NCBI GenBank assembly: GCA_017628845.1
Contig: JAGBYI010000189.1
Location: 1 to 35,027 of the forward strand
Length of the DNA: 35,027 nucleotides
Source of the DNA: Bacteroidaceae bacterium
Lineage (GTDB): Bacteria > Bacteroidota > Bacteroidia > Bacteroidales > Bacteroidaceae
Direction: 5' to 3'
A model generated the notes under the pieces. It worked only from the letters and a program-made list of their open reading frames with translations. It ran no database searches and was not told the DNA's origin. A program made the position numbers and the translations under genes. Numbering within the stretch: the stretch's first letter is position 1; each line of letters opens with the position of its first letter. Below are positions 25,496 to 34,786 of the stretch, piece by piece.

Positions 25496-25851
25496 TTTGT
25501 TTGAGGAAATTCAAACTGACGCGCTAAACAAGACTTTTGATAAGGATACCGTCAAGAAACTCCAACGCATGGTGGATGCCGTGGACAATGCCTACGATGC
25601 CATGATAGAAAAACTGCTGGACGCCCACAAGGGTACCACTGGTGGAGGTATCCAACGCCTACAATGCCGAGAACCGCATCAACAATCTGCGCAACGACCT
25701 CCGCGATGCCGAGATAGATGACACCGAGAACAATACGAATAATTACCAGACAAGCGTCTACTACATAGACATACTGAACTCTCTGGAGCGCATGGGCGAC
25801 TTCATCATCAACATCTCCCAGGATTTGGAGAAGACCTTCGTACGCAAGTAA
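25479..25851 (+). pseudogene. Remnant of a Na/Pi cotransporter PhoU-like C-terminal domain
   Basis: Two overlapping frames encode one helical domain. The first (from 25479) runs to LLDAHKGTT; near 25641 an extra G shifts the frame, and the second continues VEVSNAYNAENRINNLRNDL and ends NISQDLEKTFVRK at 25851. Removing one G restores 123 continuous residues. The SNAYNAENRIN, YQTSVYYIDILNSLERMGDF and NISQDL segments are those of the PhoU-like tail of NptA/YjbB-type Na/Pi cotransporters. The whole membrane domain is absent, and the first codons lie in the metK promoter region. A sequencing error could explain the shift but not the missing 5' part. Confidence 0.75.
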
Positions 25852-25875
25852 CCAGTTCCTTTGGAACGACTCATA

Positions 25876-25946
25876 AACGTTCTCGGTTATCCTCAACCGA
25901 ATGTTCCCATAATGCTCGCCCAACTTCCCACTACAGTTCGGCGAGC
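25876..25946. other. Two adjacent hairpins after the gene remnant
   Basis: TCGGTT (25883-25888)/AACCGA (25895-25900), extended by ACGT/ATGT outside a 2-nt bulge, is followed by GCTCGCC (25914-25920)/GGCGAGC (25940-25946) with a 19-nt loop. A short GTTCC/GGAAC hairpin precedes them at about 25854-25866. No T-tract follows, so these are not simple terminators. The rest of 25852-26008 shows nothing further. Confidence 0.45.
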
Positions 25947-26008
25947 GTTCATACATCGTCATGACAAGATTCATAGAGACAGGAAATCCTCTGCCTTAGA
26001 AAACAAGA

Positions 26009-26053
26009 CTACCCTCGTGAGATAAATTTTTCCTTCTCACAAGGGCAGTTTTT
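26009..26053. terminator. Bidirectional terminator between the remnant and tsaE
   Basis: CCCTCGTGAGA (26012-26022) pairs with TCTCACAAGGG (26035-26045) with one mismatch, extended outward by CT/AG. The plus strand then has GTTTTTAGTTTT; the minus strand reads CTTGTTTTC after the stem. It lies between convergent units. Confidence 0.75.
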
Positions 26054-26077
26054 AGTTTTAAAAGAAACGCAGAGAGG

Positions 26078-26497
26078 CTACGGGATATCCAAAATGACCG
26101 TCCTTCCGCCTCCTGGTGTTTCAGAAATATTTACGTTAACCGTGTTTTCTGGCAAAAGTTCCTCTATCAACTCTGGCCATTCCATCAGGCAAAGATTGCC
26201 ACTATAGGCATAATCCTCAAAACCAAGGTCCATGACCTCTCCAAGATTCTTTATGCGGTAAAAGTCAAAGTGATAAATAGCCCCCATGTCTGACTCATAC
26301 TCATTGACTATGGCAAAGGTGGGGCTCGTAACGGCATCCTTGACCCCCAACTGTTCACAAACAGCCTTTATGAAGGTGGTCTTGCCTGCCCCCATATTGC
26401 CATAGAAGGCAAATACTCTGTTAGTGCCTATCTGTGCCACGAACTCGCGTGCGGCGCCTGCAATTCCGTCAAGCGATGGGATATAAATCTCAATCAT
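26078..26497 (-). CDS. tsaE: tRNA threonylcarbamoyladenosine biosynthesis ATPase TsaE
   Basis: 139-aa P-loop ATPase that works with TsaB and TsaD to form t6A on ANN-decoding tRNAs. The Walker A motif is GNMGAGKTTFIKAV near residue 34, followed by SPTFAIVNEY and the Walker B-like HFDFYRI. LMEWPELIEELLP is the conserved C-terminal TsaE block. Length is normal. It overlaps pssA by 8 bp and is the last gene of the psd-pssA-tsaE unit. Confidence 0.95.
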   Translation of the reverse strand: MIEIYIPSLDGIAGAAREFVAQIGTNRVFAFYGNMGAGKTTFIKAVCEQLGVKDAVTSPTFAIVNEYESDMGAIYHFDFYRIKNLGEVMDLGFEDYAYSGNLCLMEWPELIEELLPENTVNVNISETPGGGRTVILDIP

Positions 26498-27212
26498 TGT
26501 CCTTATCGGGTGAAATCAGCGGAGATATGATTGACAGGAGCACATACCAAAGGATGATACCGGCAAAGCAACTTTCGGCCAGCAGGAAGCATGGCAGACA
26601 ACCAAGCAGGAAAATGTACTTCACCTTGTTGTCTGCCCATCCGAAATTCTTGAACTTCAATGCAAACAACGGCAATTCGGCCACCAGCAGGAAGCAGAAC
26701 AGAAGCATGAAGAGGAAGAGAAACATGGCATTGAACCTGCCACTTACCAGAAAGGCATGCTGTCCCACAATCAGGCTACCCCAGAACAAGGCATTGGCTG
26801 GCGTGGGCAAACCTATAAAGGAAGAAGTCTGTCTGGTATCAATGTTGAACTTGGCCAGTCGCAAAGCTGAGAATGCCGCCATAAGGAAAGCAGTATAGGG
26901 CATAAATCCGCGCAGGGGCATCATGAATTCGGGATACTGCACCTCCTGAAACAGGCTGAACAACATTGCGCTTGGAGCAACACCGAAGGTAACGACATCG
27001 GCAAGCGAATCCAACTCCTTTCCTATGGGCGACGACACTCCTAAGGCACGGGCTACCATTCCGTCAAAGAAGTCAAAGACAGCACCCAGCACAATGAACA
27101 CTATAGCCCAAAAGTAGTTGGCAGGAATAGGGTTCTGGAACGCTGCACCCACCGCTATGCATCCGCACACGAGATTGCAGCAGGTAATTATATTCGGAAT
27201 ATGCTTCTTCAT
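26490..27212 (-). CDS. pssA: CDP-diacylglycerol-serine O-phosphatidyltransferase
   Basis: 240-aa inner-membrane enzyme that makes phosphatidylserine from CDP-diacylglycerol and serine. The CDP-alcohol phosphatidyltransferase signature DGx2ARx8Gx3Dx3D is complete, from DGMVARALG to GKELDSLAD near residues 50-72. Several hydrophobic spans follow, and the tail is acidic. It lies 2 bp after psd, the next enzyme of the pathway, so the pair supplies phosphatidylethanolamine. Confidence 0.95.
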   Translation of the reverse strand: MKKHIPNIITCCNLVCGCIAVGAAFQNPIPANYFWAIVFIVLGAVFDFFDGMVARALGVSSPIGKELDSLADVVTFGVAPSAMLFSLFQEVQYPEFMMPLRGFMPYTAFLMAAFSALRLAKFNIDTRQTSSFIGLPTPANALFWGSLIVGQHAFLVSGRFNAMFLFLFMLLFCFLLVAELPLFALKFKNFGWADNKVKYIFLLGCLPCFLLAESCFAGIILWYVLLSIISPLISPDKDND

Positions 27213-27214
27213 GC

Positions 27215-27910
27215 TCAGAGTCTGGCTATTATGGTTTCGTTTCCTGTTGTACGCTGACCGAGTTCTACGTTCACCTTAGTGCCTACAGGAAGGTAGATAT
27301 CCACACGGCTTCCGAATTTTATAAAGCCCATGTGCTCGTCTATCTCGCAGTTATCACCCTCATTAAGATATGTCACAATGCGGCGTGCCATGGCACCTGC
27401 AACCTGCCTGACAAGAATATCCTGCCCAGTGGTAGTGGTTATAACCACGGTACTGCGTTCGTTTTCCGTGCTGGCCTTGGGTAGCCAAGCAGCCTTGAAA
27501 CGTCCGTCGTGATGGCGGACAAGTTTCACCTTTCCGTCGCATGGAGTCCAGTTGGCATGTACGTTGAACAGGCTCATAAAGATACTTACCATCAGACGAC
27601 GGTCGTGGAAATACTCGTTCTCCTCCACCTCTTCTATTACCACAACCTTTCCGTCGGCTGGGGCTATAATCAACCCTTCTGTGTCGTCTTCCTCGTAATG
27701 CCTGATGGGACAACGGAAGAAATTGACAACAACCAGATATACTATGGTGGTTATTCCTGCAAAAACATAACTTGCCATGGGGCATGCAGGAACAGCCAAA
27801 TAATACACTAAAGCGTTCAGTACCGCAAAGACGATGAAACCAAGGATAAGTGTAGAAGTACCTTCTCTGTGGAGACGGATTTTCTTAAGTTTACGTAATC
27901 TTTTGCCCAT
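27215..27910 (-). CDS. psd: Phosphatidylserine decarboxylase, short (archaeal-type)
   Basis: 231-aa proenzyme that decarboxylates phosphatidylserine to phosphatidylethanolamine. Two N-terminal membrane segments (residues 20-65) precede the catalytic domain with [30 protein letters not shown] and the self-cleavage site in [15 protein letters not shown], where cleavage between Gly and Ser yields the pyruvoyl group. The short form is usual in Bacteroidota. First gene of psd-pssA-tsaE, divergent from dnaE. Confidence 0.95.
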   Translation of the reverse strand: MGKRLRKLKKIRLHREGTSTLILGFIVFAVLNALVYYLAVPACPMASYVFAGITTIVYLVVVNFFRCPIRHYEEDDTEGLIIAPADGKVVVIEEVEENEYFHDRRLMVSIFMSLFNVHANWTPCDGKVKLVRHHDGRFKAAWLPKASTENERSTVVITTTTGQDILVRQVAGAMARRIVTYLNEGDNCEIDEHMGFIKFGSRVDIYLPVGTKVNVELGQRTTGNETIIARL

Positions 27911-27929
27911 TCTAAGTAAAATTTATGCA

Positions 27930-27937
27930 CAAAGATA
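27930..27937 (-). promoter_or_regulatory. -7 box of the psd-pssA-tsaE promoter
   Basis: TATCTTTG on the minus strand (27937-27930) matches the consensus and lies 19 nt before the psd ATG. The -33 region has no clear TTTG at the right spacing. Confidence 0.5.
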
Positions 27938-28071
27938 CAAATATATATGAATAATGTGCCATTAACCGGCCTTTTTTTTGTGTTTTATCATAAAAATCCC
28001 ATGCCCCTCGCAAGACTACGGGAAATTGGCATACCTTTATGCCGTAATTGGTATCTTAAGGTATAGACATA

Positions 28072-31000
28072 ATGCAAGACTTCGTACATCTCCACGTTCA
28101 TACCCAATATTCTTTGTTGGACGGACAGGCCAGCATTTCGCGCCTTGTGGACAAGGCCATAGCAGACGGAATGCGCGGAATGGCCGTAACAGACCATGGC
28201 AATATGTTCGGCATAAAGGATTTCTTCGACTATTGCTGTAAAGTGAACGGCAAACGCAAGAAAGAGGGGTTGGAACCATTCAAACCCATCTTTGGTTGTG
28301 AGATGTATGTGGCACGCCGTGGCGACAAGGGATTGCGCGAAATCAAGCAGGACCAAAGCGGATGGCATTTGATTGTACTGGCAAAGAACGAGATTGGATA
28401 CAAGAACCTCGTGAAGCTGGTAAGTCGCTCGTGGGTGGATGGCTACTATATGCGTCCCCGTACAGACCACACAGACCTCGCCAAGTATCACGAGGGACTG
28501 ATAATAGCCTCCGCTTGTCTCGGCGGAGAGATTCCCAAGAAGATTATGTCCGGCGACATTGCTGCCGCAGAGGAGGCCATACTGTGGTTCAAGGGCATAT
28601 GGGGGGATGACTATTATCTGGAGGTCCAACGCCATCAGGTCCGCGACCCTCGTCAAAGGGCAAACCGCGAGGTCTTCGAGTTGCAACAAAAGGTGAACAA
28701 GGTAATCCTTGACCTGGCCAGAAAACATGACATCAAGGTGATTGCCACAAACGATGTACATTTCGTTGACGAAGACAATGCCGAAGCACACGACCATCTG
28801 CTTTGCCTCTCAACAAACAAGGACCTGAACGACCCCACACGCATGCTGTACACCAAGCAGGAGTGGTTCAAGACCCGCGAGGAGATGAGTGAAGTATTCC
28901 CCGACCTGCCGGAGGCACTTGCCAATACGGCAGAGATACTGGATAAGGTGGAAACATACAATCTGGACTCCAACCCCATCATGCCTTTCTTCCCCATACC
29001 TGAGGAGTTTGGCACGGAAGAACAGTGGCGCCAGCGCTTTACCACAGAGGACTTGTTCAAAGAGTTCACTTCCGACGAGAACGGAGAGAACCCCATGCCT
29101 CGCGAGGAGGGAGAGAAAAAGATTGGCAAACTGGGCGGATTGGATAAACTGTACCGCATAAAGTTCGAGGCAGACTACCTCGGACACCTTGCATACGAGG
29201 GAGCGAAGAAACTATACGGAGAAGACCTTTCCAAGGAGGTGGATGACCGCATACGCTTTGAGTTGCACATAATGAAGACCATGGGTTTCCCTGGCTACTT
29301 CCTTATCGTACAAGATTTCATAAACTCTGCACGCAACGAACTTGGAGTATGGGTAGGCCCCGGACGCGGTTCGGCCGCCGGCAGTGTTGTGGCATATTGT
29401 CTGGGAATCACACGTCTGGACCCCATGAAGTACGACTTGCTATTTGAGCGTTTCCTGAATCCCGACCGTATATCACTGCCTGATATAGATACCGACTTCG
29501 ACGATGACGGACGCGGACGTGTCCTCCAGTGGGTCATGGACAAGTACGGCAAGGAGAACTGCGCGCACATCATCACATACTCCACCATGGCCACTAAGAA
29601 CAGTATAAAGGATGTGGCCAGAATTGAGAAATTACCTCTGGACAAGGCCAATGCACTTTGCAAAGCCATTCCAGACAGACTCAGTTTGGACGGAAAGGAT
29701 CTGAAGATGAACCTTACCAATGCCATCAAGTGTACCGTGGAACTGCAGCAGGCAGAGGCCAGTTCCGACCCCGTGCTTGCAAACACCATCAAATATGCCC
29801 GAATGCTGGAGGGTAATATTCGCGGTACCGGCATACATGCCTGTGGATTCATCATCTGTCGCGACCCTATATCGGAGCATGTTCCAGTCAGTACGGCAGA
29901 CGACCCTGATTTCCCTGGACAGAAGACTGCCGTTACACAGTACGACGGTCATGTCATAGAATCCACAGGCTTGATAAAGATGGACTTCCTCGGTCTGAAG
30001 ACACTCTCGGAAATGAAGGAGGCCTGTCGCGTGATAAAGGAAGCCCACGGCATAGACATAGATCCAGATTCGCTACCAATAGACGACGAACTGACATACA
30101 AGCTTTATCAGGAAGGCCGTACCATCGGTACGTTCCAGTTCGAGTCTGCCGGCATGCAGAAGTATCTGAAGGAGCTTCGTCCCACTGTGTTTGAGGACCT
30201 CATTGCCATGAATGCCTTGTATCGCCCAGGCCCCATGGACTATATCCCGTCCTTCATTGCCCGAAAGAATGGGCAGGAGGAAATCAAGTACGACATCCCC
30301 ATCATGGAGAAGTACCTGAAGGACACCTATGGCATTACCGTATATCAGGAACAGGTGATGCTACTCAGCCGTCTGCTTGCCGACTTCACCCGTGGCGAGA
30401 GCGATGCGCTCCGCAAGGCAATGGGTAAGAAGAAGAAGGACATTGTAGATGCCATGAAGCCCAAGTTCATAGAAGGCGGAGTGCGCAACGGACACGATCC
30501 GAAGATTCTGGAAAAGATATGGGGCGACTGGGAAAAGTTTGCTTCATACGCCTTTAACAAATCACATGCCGCCTGCTACTCATGGGTGGCATACCAGACG
30601 GCTTACCTAAAGGCACATTACCCCGCCGAGTTCATGGCCGCACTGCTGACACGACGCAAAGATGACATCAAGGAAATCACCAAACTTCTTGATGAGTGCA
30701 AAGCGCTGAAGATTGAAGTATTAGGACCCGATGTAAACGAATCACACGCCAACTTTGGTGTTAACGCAAAATCGCAGATACGTTTCGGCCTAATGGCCAT
30801 CAAGGGTTTGGGCGAATCGGCAGCTGAGGCCATAGTGGCAGAAAGGGAAAAGAATGGCCCGTACAAGGATCTGTTCGACTTTGTCCAGCGAGTTCCCATG
30901 TCATCGGTCAAACGTAGCGGTATGGAATGTCTGGCACTGAGCGGAGCCTTTGATGCATTCAAGGAACAGATAAGACGCGAGCAGTTCTTCGGAATTAACG

Positions 31001-31788
31001 CCAAGGGAGAACTGTTCTTAGACACGCTTACACGCTATGGCAACAGTTACCAGCAAAGCATGATGGAAGCGCAGTTCTCGCTCTTTGGAGCAGATATGGT
31101 GGAGGTGAGCACTCCTCCCATACCGCAGGCAGAGTCGTGGGGGATGCTGGACCGCCTGAACAGGGAACGCGACCTCGTGGGCATATACCTCTCCGGGCAT
31201 CCTCTCGACGAATATGCCGTAATAATACGCGACATCTGCACCATGCACGCTTCAGATCTTGAAGACCCATCGGAATTCGTTGACTGCGACTTCACCCTTG
31301 GGGGTATCATAACGAACGTAAAGACGGGCATAAGCAAACGAGGGTCAGGCTATGGCATTGTGACCATAGAGGACTATAGCGGACAGGGCGAAATCGCATT
31401 GTTCGGACAGGACTGGCCCAAATGGGGCGGTTACATGATGGTTGGCAGCACGCTGTATATTTCCGGACGTGTGCAACCGGGGCGCTACGATCCCACCAAA
31501 GTACAGATAAACATAGGAGAGATACAGTATCTGGACGATATCAAGGATAATCTTATACAGAAACTTACTATCCGACTCAAGACAGAGGCATTGTCCGAAG
31601 AACTTGTCCTTTTGCTGAGCGAGGAACTGAAAAAAGAAACGGGCAATGTGGCCGTGGAGTTCGTCTTCCACAACAGCGACGGTTCTTCTCTCTCAATGAA
31701 ACCCGCAGACCTTAAAATCAAGGTTACCCGTACGCTCATGGACTTTCTGCAGAGCCAGGAAAGCATGGAGTACACTATAAACGATTGA
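28072..31788 (+). CDS. dnaE: DNA polymerase III alpha subunit
   Basis: 1238-aa replicative polymerase. The N-terminal PHP domain starts at once with FVHLHVHTQYSLLDG. The catalytic acidic motif PDIDTDF puts Asp471 and Asp473 at the active site (equivalent to E. coli Asp401/403), and MNALYRPGPMDYIPSF carries the third-acid region. A helix-hairpin-helix stretch (FGLMAIKGLGESAAEAIV) and an OB fold (residues about 1075-1150, IITNVKTGISKRGSGYGIVTIED) follow. This is DnaE1-type by order and length. TACCTTTA (28032-28039) is a weak -7 candidate. Probably heads the unit through trxA and beyond, with a 36-bp gap to trxA. Confidence 0.97.
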   Translation: MQDFVHLHVHTQYSLLDGQASISRLVDKAIADGMRGMAVTDHGNMFGIKDFFDYCCKVNGKRKKEGLEPFKPIFGCEMYVARRGDKGLREIKQDQSGWHLIVLAKNEIGYKNLVKLVSRSWVDGYYMRPRTDHTDLAKYHEGLIIASACLGGEIPKKIMSGDIAAAEEAILWFKGIWGDDYYLEVQRHQVRDPRQRANREVFELQQKVNKVILDLARKHDIKVIATNDVHFVDEDNAEAHDHLLCLSTNKDLNDPTRMLYTKQEWFKTREEMSEVFPDLPEALANTAEILDKVETYNLDSNPIMPFFPIPEEFGTEEQWRQRFTTEDLFKEFTSDENGENPMPREEGEKKIGKLGGLDKLYRIKFEADYLGHLAYEGAKKLYGEDLSKEVDDRIRFELHIMKTMGFPGYFLIVQDFINSARNELGVWVGPGRGSAAGSVVAYCLGITRLDPMKYDLLFERFLNPDRISLPDIDTDFDDDGRGRVLQWVMDKYGKENCAHIITYSTMATKNSIKDVARIEKLPLDKANALCKAIPDRLSLDGKDLKMNLTNAIKCTVELQQAEASSDPVLANTIKYARMLEGNIRGTGIHACGFIICRDPISEHVPVSTADDPDFPGQKTAVTQYDGHVIESTGLIKMDFLGLKTLSEMKEACRVIKEAHGIDIDPDSLPIDDELTYKLYQEGRTIGTFQFESAGMQKYLKELRPTVFEDLIAMNALYRPGPMDYIPSFIARKNGQEEIKYDIPIMEKYLKDTYGITVYQEQVMLLSRLLADFTRGESDALRKAMGKKKKDIVDAMKPKFIEGGVRNGHDPKILEKIWGDWEKFASYAFNKSHAACYSWVAYQTAYLKAHYPAEFMAALLTRRKDDIKEITKLLDECKALKIEVLGPDVNESHANFGVNAKSQIRFGLMAIKGLGESAAEAIVAEREKNGPYKDLFDFVQRVPMSSVKRSGMECLALSGAFDAFKEQIRREQFFGINAKGELFLDTLTRYGNSYQQSMMEAQFSLFGADMVEVSTPPIPQAESWGMLDRLNRERDLVGIYLSGHPLDEYAVIIRDICTMHASDLEDPSEFVDCDFTLGGIITNVKTGISKRGSGYGIVTIEDYSGQGEIALFGQDWPKWGGYMMVGSTLYISGRVQPGRYDPTKVQINIGEIQYLDDIKDNLIQKLTIRLKTEALSEELVLLLSEELKKETGNVAVEFVFHNSDGSSLSMKPADLKIKVTRTLMDFLQSQESMEYTIND

Positions 31789-31824
31789 TTATTAACAAAA
31801 GTAAAACCTTAAAACATCATTATT

Positions 31825-32139
31825 ATGGCACAAGTCATCAACAGTACAAATTTCGAGGAACTGATAGCAACAGGCAAGCCTGTAGTATTGGACTTCTGGG
31901 CAACATGGTGCGGTCCATGCAAGCGTGTGGCTCCATTGGTAGAACAACTTGCCGAGGAATATGAAGGCCAGGCCATCATTGGCAAGTGCGACATTGAGGA
32001 GGACGAGGACCTTCCCATGCGCTTTGGCATACGCAATATCCCCACAATTCTGTTCATAAAGAACGGCGAGATTGTGGACAAGCAGGTAGGCGCCTGCACC
32101 AAGGCCGTTCTGGAGGACAAACTGAAAAACATCCTTTAA
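31825..32139 (+). CDS. trxA: Thioredoxin
   Basis: 104-aa cytoplasmic disulfide reductase. The active site WCGPC is at residues 28-32 within DFWATWCGPCKRVAPL, and the cis-proline loop is seen in IRNIPTILFIKNGEIV. No signal peptide. Directly downstream of dnaE. Confidence 0.96.
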   Translation: MAQVINSTNFEELIATGKPVVLDFWATWCGPCKRVAPLVEQLAEEYEGQAIIGKCDIEEDEDLPMRFGIRNIPTILFIKNGEIVDKQVGACTKAVLEDKLKNIL

Positions 32140-32170
32140 TGGTCTTTTAATACAACAAATACCGACAATT

Positions 32171-32488
32171 ATGAGTGAGATTAGTGAAGAACTGCTCTTT
32201 GCAGAGGAAGACCGCCAGACTGTCGCTTTCATACAGGGTTATCTGCCACAGGAGATAAAGGACAAGTTCACGGAAGACGATTTATACTATTTCCTGGATG
32301 CCTTTGCCGAATATTGCGAAACATCCGGCCTGATGGACAATGAGGATGAGGAGGCAGAGATAGACATTGAGGAAGCAGCCGTCTTCATGGTCAAGCAGGC
32401 AAAAAAGGAGAAGATTGGAACCTTCGACGCAGAGGATGTCCGTTGGATAGTGGACGGCCAACTGGAGTTCTGGGAAACACAGGAATGA
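32171..32488 (+). CDS. Acidic conserved-looking protein of unknown function
   Basis: 105-aa soluble protein with no motif I recognise. It is strongly acidic, especially MDNEDEEAEIDIEEAA near residues 56-71, with predicted helices on either side and an aromatic-rich middle (DDLYYFLDAFAEYCETSG) and end (DVRWIVDGQLEFWE). Codon use is like its neighbours. Its stop overlaps the tadA start as ATGA, and it follows trxA by 31 bp, so expression and translation are probably coupled to tadA. Confidence 0.8.
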   Translation: MSEISEELLFAEEDRQTVAFIQGYLPQEIKDKFTEDDLYYFLDAFAEYCETSGLMDNEDEEAEIDIEEAAVFMVKQAKKEKIGTFDAEDVRWIVDGQLEFWETQE

Positions 32489-32916
32489 CCGACGAACAGT
32501 ATATGAAGCAGGCCCTTCAGGAAGCGCACAAGGCGTTTTCTGAAGGCGAGGTACCCATAGGTGCCGTAATAGTGTGCCGCGGGCAGGTTATTGCCCGTGG
32601 ACACAACCTCACGGAACGCCTGCACGACGTCACAGCCCATGCCGAGATGCAGGCCATCACTGCCGCAACGGAATACCTTGGAGGCAAGTACCTGACGGAA
32701 TGTACCCTTTATGTCACCGTGGAACCATGCATAATGTGTGCTGGCGCTCTTGGATGGAGCCAGATTCCACGCATCGTATATGGTGCCGGAGATGAGAAGC
32801 GTGGCTTCCGCCGTTTCGCCCCGCAGGCACTGCACCCCCGATGCGAAGTCATTGCAGGCGTGCTGGAGGAAGAGTGTGCCACGTTAATGAAGTCCTTTTT
32901 TCAAAAGAAACGGTAA
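32485..32916 (+). CDS. tadA: tRNA-specific adenosine deaminase
   Basis: 143-aa zinc deaminase that converts A34 to inosine in tRNA-Arg(ACG). The zinc and catalytic motifs are HAEMQ (residues 52-56, His52 and Glu54) and PCIMC (81-85, Cys82 and Cys85). ATG 32485 overlaps the preceding stop; a longer frame starting at 32443 would sit inside the previous gene. GFRRFAP replaces the usual linker after the zinc site. Nucleoside deaminases of other specificity are the alternative. Confidence 0.93.
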   Translation: MTDEQYMKQALQEAHKAFSEGEVPIGAVIVCRGQVIARGHNLTERLHDVTAHAEMQAITAATEYLGGKYLTECTLYVTVEPCIMCAGALGWSQIPRIVYGAGDEKRGFRRFAPQALHPRCEVIAGVLEEECATLMKSFFQKKR

Positions 32917-32921
32917 CGCAC

Positions 32922-33290
32922 ATGGCACAGCACAACGACTTCGGCACACAAGGCGAAGACATTGCCATAGACTTTCTGCGCAGGAAAGGATATATCATTC
33001 TGGACAGGAACTGGCGTAGCGGACACAAGGAGATAGACATCGTGGCGCGCAAGGATGATACAGTGGTGTTTGTGGAGGTAAAGGCCCGAGCCAACGCCTT
33101 TTACGGCAATCCAGAGGATGCCGTCACACGCAGAAAGATGCACCTGCTGGTGCTTGCCGCAGATGCCTATCTGCGCTACAATGCCATTGACCTTGAGGTC
33201 CGGTTTGATGTGGTTACCATCACCGGCACAAGCGAGAAACCCTACATAAGACACTACGAACATGCATTCAGACCTGGCATTGGAATATAG
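32922..33290 (+). CDS. YraN family (UPF0102) endonuclease-fold protein
   Basis: 122-aa protein with the restriction-endonuclease-like core: GTQGEDIAIDFLRRKGY, then HKEIDIVARKDDTVVFVEVK, which has the E-x-D...ExK metal-binding arrangement, then AVTRRKMHLLVLAADAYL. The cellular role of YraN is unsettled. ATG 32922 is 6 bp past the tadA stop; the gene overlaps birA by 29 bp. Confidence 0.92.
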   Translation: MAQHNDFGTQGEDIAIDFLRRKGYIILDRNWRSGHKEIDIVARKDDTVVFVEVKARANAFYGNPEDAVTRRKMHLLVLAADAYLRYNAIDLEVRFDVVTITGTSEKPYIRHYEHAFRPGIGI

Positions 33291-34008
33291 GCATCTGGAC
33301 GAGACAAGTTCCACAAACGACTTCCTCCGTTCCTACATCCCCTCTACCGACATCACTGTGGTGTCGGCCGATTTCCAAACGAAAGGACGTGGACAGATGG
33401 GCAACACATGGGTGAGCAATGCAGGAGAAAACGCCTTGTTCAGTGTGCTTGTATGCCCAAGGGACCTGAAGGCCACGGATGGTTTCATCCTCAGTCAGGC
33501 CATGGCCCTGAGCATCAAGGAGGAACTGGAGCAATATGTTGGTGATGTCTGCATAAAGTGGCCCAACGACATATATGTAAACGGCAAGAAAATATGTGGC
33601 ACTCTCATAGAGAACTCACTCATGGGCAAGAACGTGGGCCGCTCGGTCATAGGCAGCGGAATAAACGTCAATCAGACGGACTTCCCCGATGGCTTGGCTG
33701 CGCCGCCCACTTCCCTGCACCTTTGTACGGGCAACGAAATGCCGCCCTCTGAAATAATTCATGCCGTAACACTTAGGTTTGCATCATACTACAAGGAAGT
33801 GCAGGCAGGCATGTTAGACAAGATAAGAGAAAGGTACCATTGCTCGCTCTACCTGAAAGGGCAGAAGTGCTACTTCCATGACGAAGAAGGAAAGTTCATG
33901 GGGGCAATATCCCACGTGGAGCCGGACGGGCATATCATCATCAAGGACGACGAGGGGAAAGAAAGAAGATATGCCTTCAAACAAGTGAAATTAGTTCGTT
34001 CAATATAG
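33262..34008 (+). CDS. birA: Biotin-[acetyl-CoA carboxylase] ligase
   Basis: 248-aa biotin protein ligase without the N-terminal DNA-binding domain, so it is an enzyme only and not a repressor. DETSSTNDFL precedes the biotin-binding loop GRGQMG (residues 42-47), and KWPNDIYVNGKKICGTLIE follows at 99-117. The C-terminal SH3-like domain is present (LKGQKCYFHDEEGKFMGAI). Its start lies 29 bp inside yraN. Confidence 0.94.
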   Translation: MHSDLALEYRHLDETSSTNDFLRSYIPSTDITVVSADFQTKGRGQMGNTWVSNAGENALFSVLVCPRDLKATDGFILSQAMALSIKEELEQYVGDVCIKWPNDIYVNGKKICGTLIENSLMGKNVGRSVIGSGINVNQTDFPDGLAAPPTSLHLCTGNEMPPSEIIHAVTLRFASYYKEVQAGMLDKIRERYHCSLYLKGQKCYFHDEEGKFMGAISHVEPDGHIIIKDDEGKERRYAFKQVKLVRSI

Positions 34009-34034
34009 AAAGAAACAACCAAACATCTACAACT

Positions 34035-34742
34035 ATGAAATTCAATCGTATCTTACTGAAACTCTCAGGCGAGAGTCTGGCAGGAGAGCAGAAGCAGGGC
34101 ATCAACACCGAACGTCTCAACGACTATGCTCGCCAGATTAAGGAAATCGCCGAAATGGGCGTGCAAATAGGCATTGTCATCGGAGGCGGAAACATCTTCC
34201 GTGGCCTTACAGGTGCAGGCAAGGGGTTTGACCGCGTGAAGGGCGACCAGATGGGCATGTGCGCCACAGTCATCAACTCACTGGCTCTGAGCAGTGCCCT
34301 TGGTGCCATCGGACAGAAGAACCGTGTTCTTACCGCTATCCGCATGGAACCTATAGGCGAGTTCTACACCAAGTGGAAGGCCATCGAGGCCATGGAACGT
34401 GGCGAGGTGGTCATCATGAGTGCAGGCACAGGCTCTCCCTATTTCACCACCGACACAGGCTCTTCCCTGCGTGGCATAGAGATAGAGGCCGACGTTATGC
34501 TGAAAGGAACCCGTGTGGATGGAATCTATACCGCAGACCCCGAAAAGGACCCAACAGCCACCAAGTTCCAGGACATCACCTATCAGGATGTCATTGCCAA
34601 GGGGCTGAAGGTCATGGATATCACCGCTACGGCCATGTGCATGCAGAACGATCTCCCCATCTACGTGTTCAACATGGACATCGTGGGCAACCTAAAGAAA
34701 GTTATCTCCGGTGAGGACATTGGCACTTTAGTGCACAACTAA
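34035..34742 (+). CDS. pyrH: Uridylate kinase
   Basis: 235-aa amino-acid-kinase-fold enzyme that phosphorylates UMP to UDP. Motifs are ILLKLSGESLAG, VIGGGNIFRG, AGTGSPYFTTDT and the late KVMDITATAMCMQNDLPIYVFN. Length is normal. It follows birA by 26 bp. In many bacteria frr is next; here the window ends first. Confidence 0.97.
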   Translation: MKFNRILLKLSGESLAGEQKQGINTERLNDYARQIKEIAEMGVQIGIVIGGGNIFRGLTGAGKGFDRVKGDQMGMCATVINSLALSSALGAIGQKNRVLTAIRMEPIGEFYTKWKAIEAMERGEVVIMSAGTGSPYFTTDTGSSLRGIEIEADVMLKGTRVDGIYTADPEKDPTATKFQDITYQDVIAKGLKVMDITATAMCMQNDLPIYVFNMDIVGNLKKVISGEDIGTLVHN

Positions 34743-34786
34743 GCATACCTTGCTGATATAACACGATTCCACAACTATTTACTAAT

